A DNA stretch of 64,000 bases, taken from NCBI RefSeq assembly GCF_021129195.1, contig NZ_JAJOHW010000100.1, forward strand, positions 33,437-97,436, written 5' to 3'. Source of the DNA: Chromobacterium aquaticum (GTDB lineage: Bacteria; Pseudomonadota; Gammaproteobacteria; Burkholderiales; Chromobacteriaceae). A program made the position numbers and the translations under genes. The notes beneath the pieces were generated by a model. That model had not been told where the DNA came from and did no database searches. It saw nothing but the letters and a program-made list of their open reading frames with translations. Each line of letters begins with the position of its first letter. The stretch's first letter is position 1. Positions 18,139-26,784 of this stretch are shown piece by piece.

Positions 18139-18275
18139 GAGTGCGGATCCGTGAAGGAAGGTAAATAAAGCGGATGGCGGCGCGGGGCAGCCATCTAAAG
18201 CGTTTCAGCTGCGCCGCTATCGCGCGCATCCCATATTGTAAACCATTGCCGGGCGTTTCAGCCCGTGAAACTGCC

Positions 18276-19409
18276 ATGAACACAACAACATTGCTGGGCG
18301 GCATGTCGCCCGAACAATTCCTTGCCGAGTACTGGCACAAGAAGCCGCTGCTGATACGTGGCGCGCTGACCGATGTCGGTCCGCTGGCGGACTTTTCCGT
18401 GTTGTCGCAATTGGCGACCCGCGAAGACGCCGAATCGCGCCTGATCGAATACCGCAACGACCGCTGGAGCCTGGAGCGTGGCCCGTTCCGTCCGGCGCGT
18501 TTCCGCCGTCTGCCGGAAACGGATTGGACCCTGCTGGTGCAGGGTGTCAATCAGCACTTGCCGCATATCGACGAGATCCTGTGGCGCTTCAACTTCATTC
18601 CTTATGCGCGGCTGGATGATTTGATGATCAGCTACGCGCCGCCGGGCGGTACCGTCGGCCCGCACTTCGATGCCTACGATGTGTTCCTGCTGCAGGTGGG
18701 CGGTCGCAAGCGCTGGCAGATCTCCACCCAGCACGACGATGATTTCATCGAAGACGCGCCGATCCGGGTGCTGAAGGACTTCCGCTGCGAGCAGGAGTTC
18801 GTGCTGGAACACGGCGACATGCTCTACTTGCCGCCCAAGTGCGCTCATCACGGCGTGGCGCTGGATCCAGGCATGACCTATTCGATCGGTTTCCGCGCGC
18901 CGCCGGCGCAAGAGCTGGCGACGCAATTCCTGGTGCATCTGCAGGACCGGCTTTGCGTGGACGGCGTGTACGCCGATCCTGGCCTGCGACTGCAGCAGGA
19001 TCCTGCCCGCATCGGCGATGACATGATCGATCAGGTCAGCCGCCTGCTGGAACAGGTGCGCTGGGACCGCGCGACGGTGGGTGATTTCCTTGGGCATTAC
19101 CTGACCGAACCCAAGGCGCATGTTTTTTACGATGCTCCCGAAGACGAACTGGACGAAGACGAATTCGAGCAGGCGGCGGTGGAGCAGGGTTTGGTGCTGG
19201 ACCGCAAGAGCCAGATTCTGTTCTGCGGCGAAGATTTCTATTGCAATGGCGAGAAACTGGACACGGTGGCAGCGGATGCGGCGGCCTGGCGCGGGTTTGC
19301 CAATGCCAGAAGCATCGATGGAGTCGCGCTTAGCGTCGGCATGCGGGAATGTTTATACGAGGGATACCTGGCAGGCTATTGGCATCTCGCGATGAATGTA
19401 GCAAAATAG
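18276..19409 (+). CDS. roxA: Ribosomal protein uL16 arginine hydroxylase (RoxA/YcfD type)
   Basis: 377-residue JmjC/cupin 2-oxoglutarate Fe(II) oxygenase. The iron ligands are His and Asp of GPHFDAYDVFLLQVGGRKRWQI (about 128-149) and the distal His in HHGVALDPGMTYSIGF. The N-terminal MSPEQFLAEYWHKKPLLIRGA is characteristic of YcfD, which is about 373 residues and hydroxylates ribosomal protein L16. A GTTTCA-GCCCG-TGAAAC hairpin lies 5 nt before the ATG and there is no clear Shine-Dalgarno. Confidence 0.9.
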   Translation: MNTTTLLGGMSPEQFLAEYWHKKPLLIRGALTDVGPLADFSVLSQLATREDAESRLIEYRNDRWSLERGPFRPARFRRLPETDWTLLVQGVNQHLPHIDEILWRFNFIPYARLDDLMISYAPPGGTVGPHFDAYDVFLLQVGGRKRWQISTQHDDDFIEDAPIRVLKDFRCEQEFVLEHGDMLYLPPKCAHHGVALDPGMTYSIGFRAPPAQELATQFLVHLQDRLCVDGVYADPGLRLQQDPARIGDDMIDQVSRLLEQVRWDRATVGDFLGHYLTEPKAHVFYDAPEDELDEDEFEQAAVEQGLVLDRKSQILFCGEDFYCNGEKLDTVAADAAAWRGFANARSIDGVALSVGMRECLYEGYLAGYWHLAMNVAK

Positions 19410-19462
19410 CCACAGAAATTGTTCGGATGCGCAAGTGATATCGACAAATTCTGGCCTCAAGG

Positions 19463-19484
19463 ACGGGGGTAAACGCCCGTTTTT
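19463..19484 (+). terminator. Intrinsic terminator after roxA
   Basis: Imperfect stem ACGGG/CCCGT extended by GT/AC, followed by T5. It lies 54 nt after the roxA stop. Confidence 0.65.
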
Positions 19485-19669
19485 GTGGCTATGCTGCTTT
19501 GCGGAAGAGGATTATGGGCAAAGGTGTTTTTTTGGAATTTTGCCCCCTATACAGCCTTTTTATTCGTGATACAATTTGCGCACTGATGGATTTTCAGTCG
19601 CCCGGCTTATTTCGAAGACCGTGCGATAACTGACGTCTTGTTCAACTTATCCTCAAAGGTAATGAAAAA

Positions 19670-19873
19670 ATGAAACAGTCGCTCCTCGTTGCTGCCCTGC
19701 TGGCTGTAGCCCTGTCCGCTTGCGGTAAGAAAGCTGAAGCTCCGGCTGAAGCTTCCGCTCCTGCTGTTGAAGCATCCGCTCCGGCTGCTGCTCCGGCATC
19801 CGCTCCGGCTGCTGAAGCTTCCGCTCCGGCTGCTGCTTCCGCTCCGGCTGCTGAGGCTTCCGCTGCCAAGTAA
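19670..19873 (+). CDS. Small Ala/Pro-rich lipoprotein with tandem repeats
   Basis: 67 residues. A lipoprotein signal peptide ends in LSAC (lipidated Cys at about residue 18), and CGKKAEA begins the mature part. The rest is almost only Ala, Ser, Pro and Glu in repeats of ASAPAAE (coding units of 18, 21 and 24 bp). No folded domain is likely; it may be an outer-membrane spacer or stress lipoprotein. An extended -10 (TGATACAAT, 19567-19575) lies upstream and a strong terminator follows, so it is monocistronic. Function unknown. Confidence 0.75.
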   Translation: MKQSLLVAALLAVALSACGKKAEAPAEASAPAVEASAPAAAPASAPAAEASAPAAASAPAAEASAAK

Positions 19874-19888
19874 TTCTTGGCCAGCGAC

Positions 19889-19917
19889 AAAAAAACCGGC
19901 TATGGCCGGTTTTTTTG
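19889..19917. terminator. Strong intrinsic terminator after the lipoprotein gene
   Basis: A7, ACCGGC-TAT-GGCCGGT core, T7. It is symmetrical, so it can work on either strand. Confidence 0.88.
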
Positions 19918-19921
19918 TGTC

Positions 19922-19982
19922 TGTAGCAAATAGAAAATAGTGTGTTGCAACATGAAAACAACACTATTGTCTGTTTGCTACA
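19922..19982. repeat. 61-nt interrupted inverted repeat
   Basis: TGTAGCAAA (19922-19930) pairs with TTTGCTACA (19974-19982). Inside, ATAGTG (19937-19942) and CACTAT (19962-19967) pair, with a 6/6 internal loop between the stems. The centre contains GTTGCAAC. It lies between two terminators and has no T run, so it is neither lipoprotein nor bamC terminator. Confidence 0.6.
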
Positions 19983-20048
19983 AAGCGTTACATTTTGCTT
20001 GACGATGGGCTGCTTGTTCCCGTCGGCGTTTAAGTAAATTGAAGGCGC

Positions 20049-20077
20049 AAAAAAAGCCCGCAATAGCGGGCTTTTTT
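20049..20077. terminator. Intrinsic terminator of the dapA-bamC operon
   Basis: A-run, GCCCGC-AATA-GCGGGC stem, T6. On the minus strand it follows bamC directly. Confidence 0.88.
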
Positions 20078-20096
20078 ATCGCGCGCTAATCCGCGC

Positions 20097-21230
20097 TTAT
20101 TGCAACTCGGTTTGCAGTTTGGACAGCGCGGCCTTGCTGAACGCATCCGACAGCGGCTTGCCTTGCTTGTCCTGGATGGACACCGTGGTGGAGCCGGGCG
20201 CGTTTTCCTTGATCTGCACACGGTATTCCTGCTCGGTGGGCTTGGCGGACTTGCCGTCGTCGCTCTTCCAGAAGGCGAGGCTGGACCAGAAGCCGCCGGA
20301 CTCGTTCTTGTCGGTTTCGCTCTTGGCCGGCTTGACGAAGTAGACACCCTGGGAGCGATCGCGGTCGCTGACCACCAGGCCGACGCGATCCAGCGCCAGG
20401 CCGACGCGGCGCCAAGCGCGGTCGAACTCGTCGCTGAGCACCAGCTGGCCGTCGACGATGGGGGTTTGCGGCTTGGCCGGAGCGCTCAGCGTCTGTTTGA
20501 CTTGTTCGCGTGCTTTATCTTCCGCCATGCCCAGATTCATCATGAAGCGGCCCAGCAACTCGGCCTCCAGGCCCGGGTCGGTGGCGCGTGGCTGCCAGAT
20601 GGTGTTGGTCTTGGTGGAGTCGGCATAGACTTCTTCCATGCCGCGGTGGGAGAAGTAGACTTCGGTGCCATTGGCGGTCTTTTCCAGGCGGATGCGGAAC
20701 TTGTCGCGCTCGCCGGTGGAGTAGACGCTGCCGAGGCCGACGGTTTCCAGCAGCTTGCGCAGGCCGTCGTTAGGCAGCTTGGCGCGGTTTTCCGCCCAGT
20801 CGGTTTCCATCACGCCCACGGCCGGGTCTTCGCTCTTGATCACGAAGCCGTTGTCCTGCCAGAAGGCTTTCAGCGCCGGCCACAGTTGTTCCGGGCTCTT
20901 GCCCGACACCACCAGCCAACGCTGGGTGCCGGCGCGCTCCATCTTGATATTGTCCAGCTTGTTCAGCGCGACCGAACTGCCGGCCGCTGGTTGTTGCGCC
21001 TGGGTGCCGGCATTGGTGTCCTGCGCCGCGGCGGCGGCGCTGGCCGCGCCGGGGATGGTGTACTTGTTCTGGACTTGCGGCGCGGTCAGGTCCGGCGGCA
21101 CTTCCAGGGTGTTGACGGTCTTGGGCTTGTCGGACTGGTAGTCCAGCTTCTTGGTCAGCGGCTGTTGCGAGCTGCAGCCGGCGAGGATGCCGGTTGCCAG
21201 CAGAATCGCGGCGGGCGCGGTTCGTTTCAT
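20097..21230 (-). CDS. bamC: Outer membrane assembly lipoprotein BamC
   Basis: 377 residues. The lipobox ILAGC gives lipidation at about Cys19; the unstructured N-terminal segment (KLDYQSDKPKTVNTLEVPPDLTAP in the family position) contacts BamD, and two helix-grip domains follow (about 95-215 and 230-375). BamC is an accessory lipoprotein of the BAM beta-barrel insertase. GGGAG precedes the ATG at 21230; the frame opens 12 codons earlier. The dapA-bamC order is as in E. coli. Confidence 0.88.
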   Translation of the reverse strand: MKRTAPAAILLATGILAGCSSQQPLTKKLDYQSDKPKTVNTLEVPPDLTAPQVQNKYTIPGAASAAAAAQDTNAGTQAQQPAAGSSVALNKLDNIKMERAGTQRWLVVSGKSPEQLWPALKAFWQDNGFVIKSEDPAVGVMETDWAENRAKLPNDGLRKLLETVGLGSVYSTGERDKFRIRLEKTANGTEVYFSHRGMEEVYADSTKTNTIWQPRATDPGLEAELLGRFMMNLGMAEDKAREQVKQTLSAPAKPQTPIVDGQLVLSDEFDRAWRRVGLALDRVGLVVSDRDRSQGVYFVKPAKSETDKNESGGFWSSLAFWKSDDGKSAKPTEQEYRVQIKENAPGSTTVSIQDKQGKPLSDAFSKAALSKLQTELQ

Positions 21231-21262
21231 GCGGTCTCCCATCATTTCAGCAGGGGATGGTT

Positions 21263-22138
21263 TCAAAGGACTTCAGCTTGTTTCATGGCCGCTTCCACTG
21301 CGGCTTGCGCGCCAGCGGACAGCGGGGTCAGCGGCAGGCGGATGCCGGCGGGGATCCGCTTCATCCGCATCAGCGCCCACTTCGCCGGAATCGGGTTGGG
21401 TTCAATAAACAGGTGCTTGTGCAGGCCTTGTAGTTTGTCGTTGATCTCGCGCGCCAGCTTGGCGTTGCCGCTGGTGGCGGCCTTGCAAAGCTCGCTCATC
21501 AGCTTGGGGGCGATATTGGCGGTGACCGAGATCACGCCGTGACCGCCGCAGAGCATGAAAGCCATGCCGGTGGCGTCGTCGCCGGAATAGAGGGTGAAGC
21601 CCGCGGGCGCGCGCATGAACAGATCGCAGGCGCGGCCGATGTCGCCGGTGGCGTCTTTCAGGCCCACGATGTTCGGGTGTTCTGCCAGGCGCAGCGCGGT
21701 GTCATTGCTCATGTCGGCCACGGTGCGGCCAGGCACATTATAAAGGATGACCGGCAGCTTGCTGGCGTCGGCGATCGCCTTGAAATGCTGGTACAGGCCT
21801 TCCTGGGTCGGCTTGTTGTAATAAGGTACGACCGACAGCACGTAGTCGGCGCCGACCTCCTGGGAGAGCTGGCTCAGTTCGATCGCTTCGGCGGTGGAGT
21901 TGCCGCCGGCGCCGGCGACGACCTTGACCCGGCCCGCCGCATAATCGACTACGGCCTTGACCACGGCGATGTGCTCGCTCACGCCCAGGGTGGCGGATTC
22001 GCCGGTGGTGCCAACCGCGACAATGCCGTCGGTGCCATTGTCAATATGGAAATCGACGAGTCGTCGCAGTGCCTCGTAGTCGACCGTGCCGTCTTCCGAC
22101 ATCGGGGTGACCAGGGCGACCAAGCTACCGGTAAGCAT
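21263..22138 (-). CDS. dapA: 4-hydroxy-tetrahydrodipicolinate synthase
   Basis: 291 residues, the first enzyme of the lysine/diaminopimelate branch. It condenses pyruvate with aspartate semialdehyde. The Schiff-base lysine is in [10 protein letters not shown] (about residue 161), the catalytic tyrosine in ILYNVPGRT and the threonine pair in VGTTGESAT. The length and TIM-barrel pattern match DapA. The gap to bamC is 32 bp, in one operon. Confidence 0.96.
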   Translation of the reverse strand: MLTGSLVALVTPMSEDGTVDYEALRRLVDFHIDNGTDGIVAVGTTGESATLGVSEHIAVVKAVVDYAAGRVKVVAGAGGNSTAEAIELSQLSQEVGADYVLSVVPYYNKPTQEGLYQHFKAIADASKLPVILYNVPGRTVADMSNDTALRLAEHPNIVGLKDATGDIGRACDLFMRAPAGFTLYSGDDATGMAFMLCGGHGVISVTANIAPKLMSELCKAATSGNAKLAREINDKLQGLHKHLFIEPNPIPAKWALMRMKRIPAGIRLPLTPLSAGAQAAVEAAMKQAEVL

Positions 22139-22313
22139 AGTTCAGCCTATCTCAGGGAATAGAAAACAAGATTCACGATTGTAGCGGAATTCGAGAAGCT
22201 GGCAAAAGGTGCTCGGCGATTCCTTGACGGATGGCTCGGGAAAATGGCCGCACTGTGCTAGAATCCCACGTTTTTCCGATACTTACGGCTATCTGGCTGA
22301 AGGATCCCTAAGC

Positions 22314-23945
22314 GTGATTACCACAAGCAACATTACCATGCAGTTTGGCGTCAAACCTTTGTTCGAAAAGGTTTCCGTCAAATTTGGCGAAGGCAACCGT
22401 TATGGCCTGATCGGCGCCAACGGTTCCGGCAAATCCACTTTTATGAAGATTCTGGGTGGCGACCTGGAGCAGACCAGCGGCGAGGTGGCCATCGAGAACG
22501 GTCTGCGCCTGGGTAAGCTGCGTCAGGATCAGTTCGCCTATGAAGATCAGCGCGTCATCGACGTGGTGATGATGGGCCACACCGAGATGTGGGCTGCGAT
22601 GAGCGAACGCGACGCCATCTACGCCAACCCGGAGGCCAGCGAAGACGACTATATGCACGCGGCCGAACTGGAAGCCAAGTTCGCCGAGTACGACGGCTAC
22701 ACCGCGGAAGCGCGCGCCGGCGAACTGCTGATGGGCGTGGGCATTCCGGTGGAACAGCACGCCGGCCCGATGAGCGAAGTGGCGCCGGGCTGGAAACTGC
22801 GCGTGCTGCTGGCGCAGGCGCTGTTCTCCAATCCGGACATCCTGTTGCTGGACGAACCGACCAACAACCTGGACATCAACACCATCCGCTGGCTGGAACA
22901 CGTGCTCAACGAGCGCAACGCCACCATGATCATCATTTCGCACGACCGTCACTTCCTGAACTCGGTGTGCACCCATATGGCGGACTTGGACTACAACACC
23001 ATCCGCATCTACCCGGGCAACTACGACGACTACATGATCGCGTCGGCTCAGGCAAGGGAGCGTCAGCTGTCGTCCAACAGCAAGGCCAAGGAGCGCATCC
23101 AGGAACTGCAGGAGTTCGTGGCCCGCTTCTCCGCCAACAAGTCCAAGGCGCGCCAGGCGACCAGCCGACTGAAGCAGGTGGACAAGCTGAAGTCCGAAAT
23201 GGTGGAAGTGAAGCCGTCCAGCCGTCAGAACCCGTTCATCCGCTTTGAAATGGACGACAAGTTCAAGCTGCACCGTCAGGCGGTGGAGGTGGATCACCTC
23301 AACAAGGCTTACGACAGCAAGGTGCTGTTCAAGGACCTGAGCCTGATTCTGGAAGCCGGCGCCCGCCTGGCCGTCATCGGCCCCAACGGCGCGGGCAAGA
23401 CCTCGCTGGTCAAGCTGCTGGCCGGCGCATTCAGCGCGCCGTTCGCCGAAGGTCTGAGCGCTGACCGCGGTTCGATCAAGTGGGCGGAGAAAGCTCAAGT
23501 CGGCTATTTCGCCCAGGACCACGAAGCGGATTTCGACAGCGATATGACGCTGACCGAATGGATGCGCGAATGGGGTCAGGAAGGCGACGACGAACAGGTG
23601 ATCCGCGGCACGCTGGGCCGTCTGCTGTTTGGCGGCGACGAGGTGGGCAAGCCGGTGCGGGTGCTGTCCGGCGGCGAGAAGGGCCGCATGCTGTACGGCA
23701 AGCTGATCCTGCAAAAGCCGAATGTGATGATCATGGACGAGCCGACCAACCATATGGACATGGAGTCGATCGAATCCCTGAACATGGCCTTGGAAAAGTA
23801 CAAGGGCACCTTGATCTTCGTCTCCCATGACCGGCAGTTCGTCAGCTCGCTGGCGACCCATGTGCTGGAACTGGACGGCAAGGGCGGTTACGACTACTAC
23901 ACCGGCAACTACGAAGACTATCTGGCCAGCAAGGGCCTGGAATAA
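22314..23945 (+). CDS. ybiT: ABC-F ATPase, YbiT type
   Basis: 543 residues with two ABC ATPase domains and no membrane segment. Walker A motifs are GANGSGKST (about 36-44) and GPNGAGKTS (about 355-363). The Walker B motifs are [12 protein letters not shown] and [12 protein letters not shown], and the linker carries the ABC-F charged helix pair ([20 protein letters not shown]). The sequence is YbiT-like throughout ([28 protein letters not shown] end). ABC-F proteins act on ribosomes. The start is a GTG at 22314 with AAGGAT upstream. Confidence 0.88.
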   Translation: MITTSNITMQFGVKPLFEKVSVKFGEGNRYGLIGANGSGKSTFMKILGGDLEQTSGEVAIENGLRLGKLRQDQFAYEDQRVIDVVMMGHTEMWAAMSERDAIYANPEASEDDYMHAAELEAKFAEYDGYTAEARAGELLMGVGIPVEQHAGPMSEVAPGWKLRVLLAQALFSNPDILLLDEPTNNLDINTIRWLEHVLNERNATMIIISHDRHFLNSVCTHMADLDYNTIRIYPGNYDDYMIASAQARERQLSSNSKAKERIQELQEFVARFSANKSKARQATSRLKQVDKLKSEMVEVKPSSRQNPFIRFEMDDKFKLHRQAVEVDHLNKAYDSKVLFKDLSLILEAGARLAVIGPNGAGKTSLVKLLAGAFSAPFAEGLSADRGSIKWAEKAQVGYFAQDHEADFDSDMTLTEWMREWGQEGDDEQVIRGTLGRLLFGGDEVGKPVRVLSGGEKGRMLYGKLILQKPNVMIMDEPTNHMDMESIESLNMALEKYKGTLIFVSHDRQFVSSLATHVLELDGKGGYDYYTGNYEDYLASKGLE

Positions 23946-24003
23946 GCCTACGCGCCAGGGTAGTTACAAGTGGTAACTGACCTGTAGAGCAGTTGCTTTA
24001 CCG

Positions 24004-24080
24004 GCGGGAGTGAGTGCGCTATATTGCAGTGCGTCTTGTGCGCTGCAATGGCTGCGGCGCACAAACTCCCGCTTTTATTT
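24004..24080 (+). terminator. Long structured terminator or small RNA between ybiT and SDR gene
   Basis: GCGGGAGT (24004-24011) pairs with ACTCCCGC (24065-24072), then GTGCGC with GCGCAC after a 2x2 internal loop, and an inner ATTGCAG/CTGCAAT stem (24023-24049). TTTTATTTTT follows directly. A separate AGTTAC-AAGTG-GTAACT hairpin lies at about 23961. It ends ybiT and might be a processed RNA. Confidence 0.65.
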
Positions 24081-24200
24081 TTCAATAAGAAAAATATTCA
24101 ATAAAAACAGGTGTTTGGCCGTAGATGGTCGATGGTGGAGTTGTTGGGTCCGGCCTCTGGGCGGATTGCCTGTTATCTACAAAGTCAGTAAGGAAAATCC

Positions 24201-24941
24201 ATGCGCTTGAAAGGTAAAGTCTCCATCATCACCGGCGCCGCCAGCGGCATCGGCAAGGCGACCGCCGAGAAATTCGTGAAGGAAGGCGCGGTCGTCGCCG
24301 TTTGCGACCTCAATCTGGATGCCGTCAACGCGGTGGTCGATGAACTGCAGCAAGCCGGCGGCGAGGCCATCGGCTACAAGGTGGACGTGACCAACAAGGG
24401 CCAGATCGCCGAAATGGTGGCCGACCTGAAAAACCGCCGCGGCCGCATCGACGTGCTGGTCAACAATGCCGGCATCGTCATGGATGCGCAGCTGATGAAG
24501 ATGACCGAGGACCAGTTCGACAAGGTGATCGACATCAATCTGAAAGGCGTCTACAACTGTGCCCGCGCGGTGATCGACACCATGGTGGAGCAGGGCGGCG
24601 GCGTGATCCTGAACGCGTCCTCGGTGGTGGGCGTCTACGGCAACTTCGGCCAGACCAACTACGCCGCATCCAAGTTCGGCGTGATCGGTTTCGTCAAGAC
24701 CTGGGCCAAGGAACTGGGCAAGAAGGGCATCCGCGCCAATGCGGTGTGCCCGGGCTTCGTCGCCACTCCCATCCTGCAGTCGATGCCGGAAAAGGTGATC
24801 CAGGCGATGGAAGACAAGGTGCCGATGCGACGCATGGCCGACCCGACCGAGATCGCCAATGTCTACGCCTTCCTGGCGTCCGACGAGGCCAGCTACATCA
24901 ATGGCGCCGCCATTGAAGTAACCGGCGGGCTGACACTCTGA
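24201..24941 (+). CDS. Short-chain dehydrogenase/reductase, FabG-like
   Basis: 246-residue classical SDR. The cofactor loop [13 protein letters not shown] (about 11-23), NNAGI (about 90-94), catalytic Ser in NASSVVG and YxxxK in YAASKFG (about 153-157) are all present. PGFVATPI and the C-terminal [11 protein letters not shown] fit 3-oxoacyl-ACP or acetoacetyl-CoA reductases. No fatty-acid genes are adjacent, so it is probably not the main fabG; a 3-oxoacyl substrate is an inference. A terminator follows 19 bp after the stop. Confidence 0.85.
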   Translation: MRLKGKVSIITGAASGIGKATAEKFVKEGAVVAVCDLNLDAVNAVVDELQQAGGEAIGYKVDVTNKGQIAEMVADLKNRRGRIDVLVNNAGIVMDAQLMKMTEDQFDKVIDINLKGVYNCARAVIDTMVEQGGGVILNASSVVGVYGNFGQTNYAASKFGVIGFVKTWAKELGKKGIRANAVCPGFVATPILQSMPEKVIQAMEDKVPMRRMADPTEIANVYAFLASDEASYINGAAIEVTGGLTL

Positions 24942-24960
24942 TCCGGCGCTGTCTCATACA

Positions 24961-24986
24961 AAAACGCCCCGCTAGCGGGGCGTTTT
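24961..24986. terminator. Intrinsic terminator, SDR gene and cysB
   Basis: AAAACGCCCCGC / GCGGGGCGTTTT with TA between, symmetrical, lying between convergent genes. Confidence 0.88.
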
Positions 24987-25008
24987 GTTTTGCTTGACTG
25001 GTCCAGCC

Positions 25009-25953
25009 TCAATCCTCGCTGTCCGGATCTCGCGCCAGCAGCGCGGCCTCGACTTCGCGTCGGTGCAGATGCGGCGCGAACAACTCGATGAAGGTGTAGG
25101 CGAAACCGCGTAGATAGGCGTCCTTGCGGATGCCTATCTTGGTGGTGGACGGCTCGAACAGCTGGCCGGCGTCCAGCAGCTGCAGATTGAGATCGCGCTC
25201 CGGCTCGTAAGCCATGCTGGCGATGATACCTATGCCCAGGCCCAGGCTGACATAGGTCTTGATCACGTCGGTGTCGATCGCGGTCAGCACCACATTGGGC
25301 GCCAGGCCTTGGTCGGCGAAGGCCTTGTTGATCTTGGAGCGGCCGGCGAAGGCGAAGTCGTAAGTGACGATGGGGTAGCGGGCGATATCCGCCAGCGTCA
25401 GAGGGTGATCCAGCTTTGTCAGCTCGTGTCCTTCCGGCACCACGATGGAACGGTTCCATTCATAGCAGGGCAGCATCGCCAATTCCTTGTACAAGGCGAT
25501 GCCTTCGGTGGCGATGGCGAGGTCGGCTTCGCCGGACACCACCATTTCGCAGATCTGAGTGGGACTGCCCTGCTTGATCGACAGCCTCACCTTGGGGTAA
25601 CGTCGAACGAACTCGGCGATGGCTGGCGGCAGCGCATAGCGCGCCTGGGTGTGGGTGGTGGCGATGGTCAGCGCGCCTTCCGCCTCCTTGGAGAATTCGT
25701 CGCCCACCCGCTTCAGGTTCTGCGCCTCGCGCAGAATGCGCTCGGAAATGCGCAAAACCTCCTTGCCCGGCTCGGACACCGAAACCACCCGCTTGCCGTT
25801 GCGGATGAAGACCTGAATGCCCAGTTCGTCCTCCAGCAAGCGAATTTGCTTGGAGATGCCCGGCTGCGAGGTGTGCAGCTTTTCCGCGGCCTCCGATACG
25901 TTCAGCCCTTGCTTGGCCACTTCGACCAAGTAACGCAGTTGTTGCAGCTTCAT
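25009..25953 (-). CDS. cysB: LysR-type regulator CysB
   Basis: 314 residues, close to E. coli CysB (324). The N-terminus MKLQQLRYLVEVAKQGLNVSEAAE and helix SQPGISKQIRLLEDELG are CysB-specific, and SPTQICEMVVSGEADLAIATE and TAIDTDVIKTYVSLGLGIGI match the N-acetylserine-binding region. It is the activator of cysteine-biosynthesis genes and is divergent from cysH-cysI. The AT-rich gap (25954-26064) with AAACCT/AGGTTT inverted repeats is a plausible operator region. Confidence 0.95.
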   Translation of the reverse strand: MKLQQLRYLVEVAKQGLNVSEAAEKLHTSQPGISKQIRLLEDELGIQVFIRNGKRVVSVSEPGKEVLRISERILREAQNLKRVGDEFSKEAEGALTIATTHTQARYALPPAIAEFVRRYPKVRLSIKQGSPTQICEMVVSGEADLAIATEGIALYKELAMLPCYEWNRSIVVPEGHELTKLDHPLTLADIARYPIVTYDFAFAGRSKINKAFADQGLAPNVVLTAIDTDVIKTYVSLGLGIGIIASMAYEPERDLNLQLLDAGQLFEPSTTKIGIRKDAYLRGFAYTFIELFAPHLHRREVEAALLARDPDSED

Positions 25954-26064
25954 GCGACGCCATCCTCTTAAAACCTGTAGTAATTAAATACTAACACAAT
26001 ATTCTTTTAGGTTTATAAGCGGCTTGGGTAGGATTGTCGTGAAATTTCCTGCCTGGAGCTTTTG

Positions 26065-26766
26065 ATGAGCCTGGAAGCAAAACTCGACGCGGCCGCCGCC
26101 TGTCTGCGCGCGATCGCCGCCGAGCACCCGGACGCGGTGCTGGCCAATAGCTATGGCGCCGAAGACATGGTGCTGACCGATCTGATCGCGCGGTTGAGCC
26201 TGCCTATCGCCGCCTTCAGCCTGGATACCGGCCGCCTGCCGGCGGAAACCTACGACTTGATGCAGCGGGTGGAAGAGCGCTATCCCAGCCACCCGGTGAC
26301 GGTGTATTTCCCGCAGGCCGCCGCGGTCGAGCACTACGTCAAGCTGCATGGCATCAACGGTTTCTATCAAAGCGTCGATCAGCGCAAGTCCTGTTGCCAG
26401 GTGCGCAAGCTGGAGCCGCTGAGGCGCGCGCTGGCCGGGCGCTCGGCCTGGATCACCGGCCTGCGGCGCGAGCAATCACCGACGCGTCAGGACCTGCAGG
26501 TCAGCGCCTACGACGCCGACAATGGCCTGCAGAAGTTCAGCCCGCTGCTGGACTGGAGCGAGCGCGATGTCTGGGACTACCTGCGCGCGCACGAGGTGCC
26601 TTACAACGCTCTGCACGACCGTCACTATCCCTCCATTGGCTGCGCGCCCTGTACTCGGGCGATCTCGGTGGGCGAGGATGTCCGCGCCGGGCGCTGGTGG
26701 TGGGAAAACCCTGAATCCAAAGAGTGCGGCCTGCATCAGGCCAGCCCCTTGAAACGCCCGGCATAG
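26065..26766 (+). CDS. cysH: Adenylylsulfate (APS) reductase, thioredoxin-type, iron-sulfur
   Basis: 233 residues. It reduces activated sulfate to sulfite. It has the paired-cysteine motifs SCCQVRK and CAPCTRA that bind the [4Fe-4S] cluster of APS-specific reductases, and the catalytic ECGLH near the C-terminus. E. coli-type PAPS reductases lack the CC and CxxC motifs, so APS is the predicted substrate. The start ATG at 26065 has GGAG upstream; a TTG one codon before opens the longer frame. First gene of cysH-cysI-DUF934. Confidence 0.92.
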   Translation: MSLEAKLDAAAACLRAIAAEHPDAVLANSYGAEDMVLTDLIARLSLPIAAFSLDTGRLPAETYDLMQRVEERYPSHPVTVYFPQAAAVEHYVKLHGINGFYQSVDQRKSCCQVRKLEPLRRALAGRSAWITGLRREQSPTRQDLQVSAYDADNGLQKFSPLLDWSERDVWDYLRAHEVPYNALHDRHYPSIGCAPCTRAISVGEDVRAGRWWWENPESKECGLHQASPLKRPA

Positions 26767-26784
26767 CGCCGTCTGGAAGAGCCC

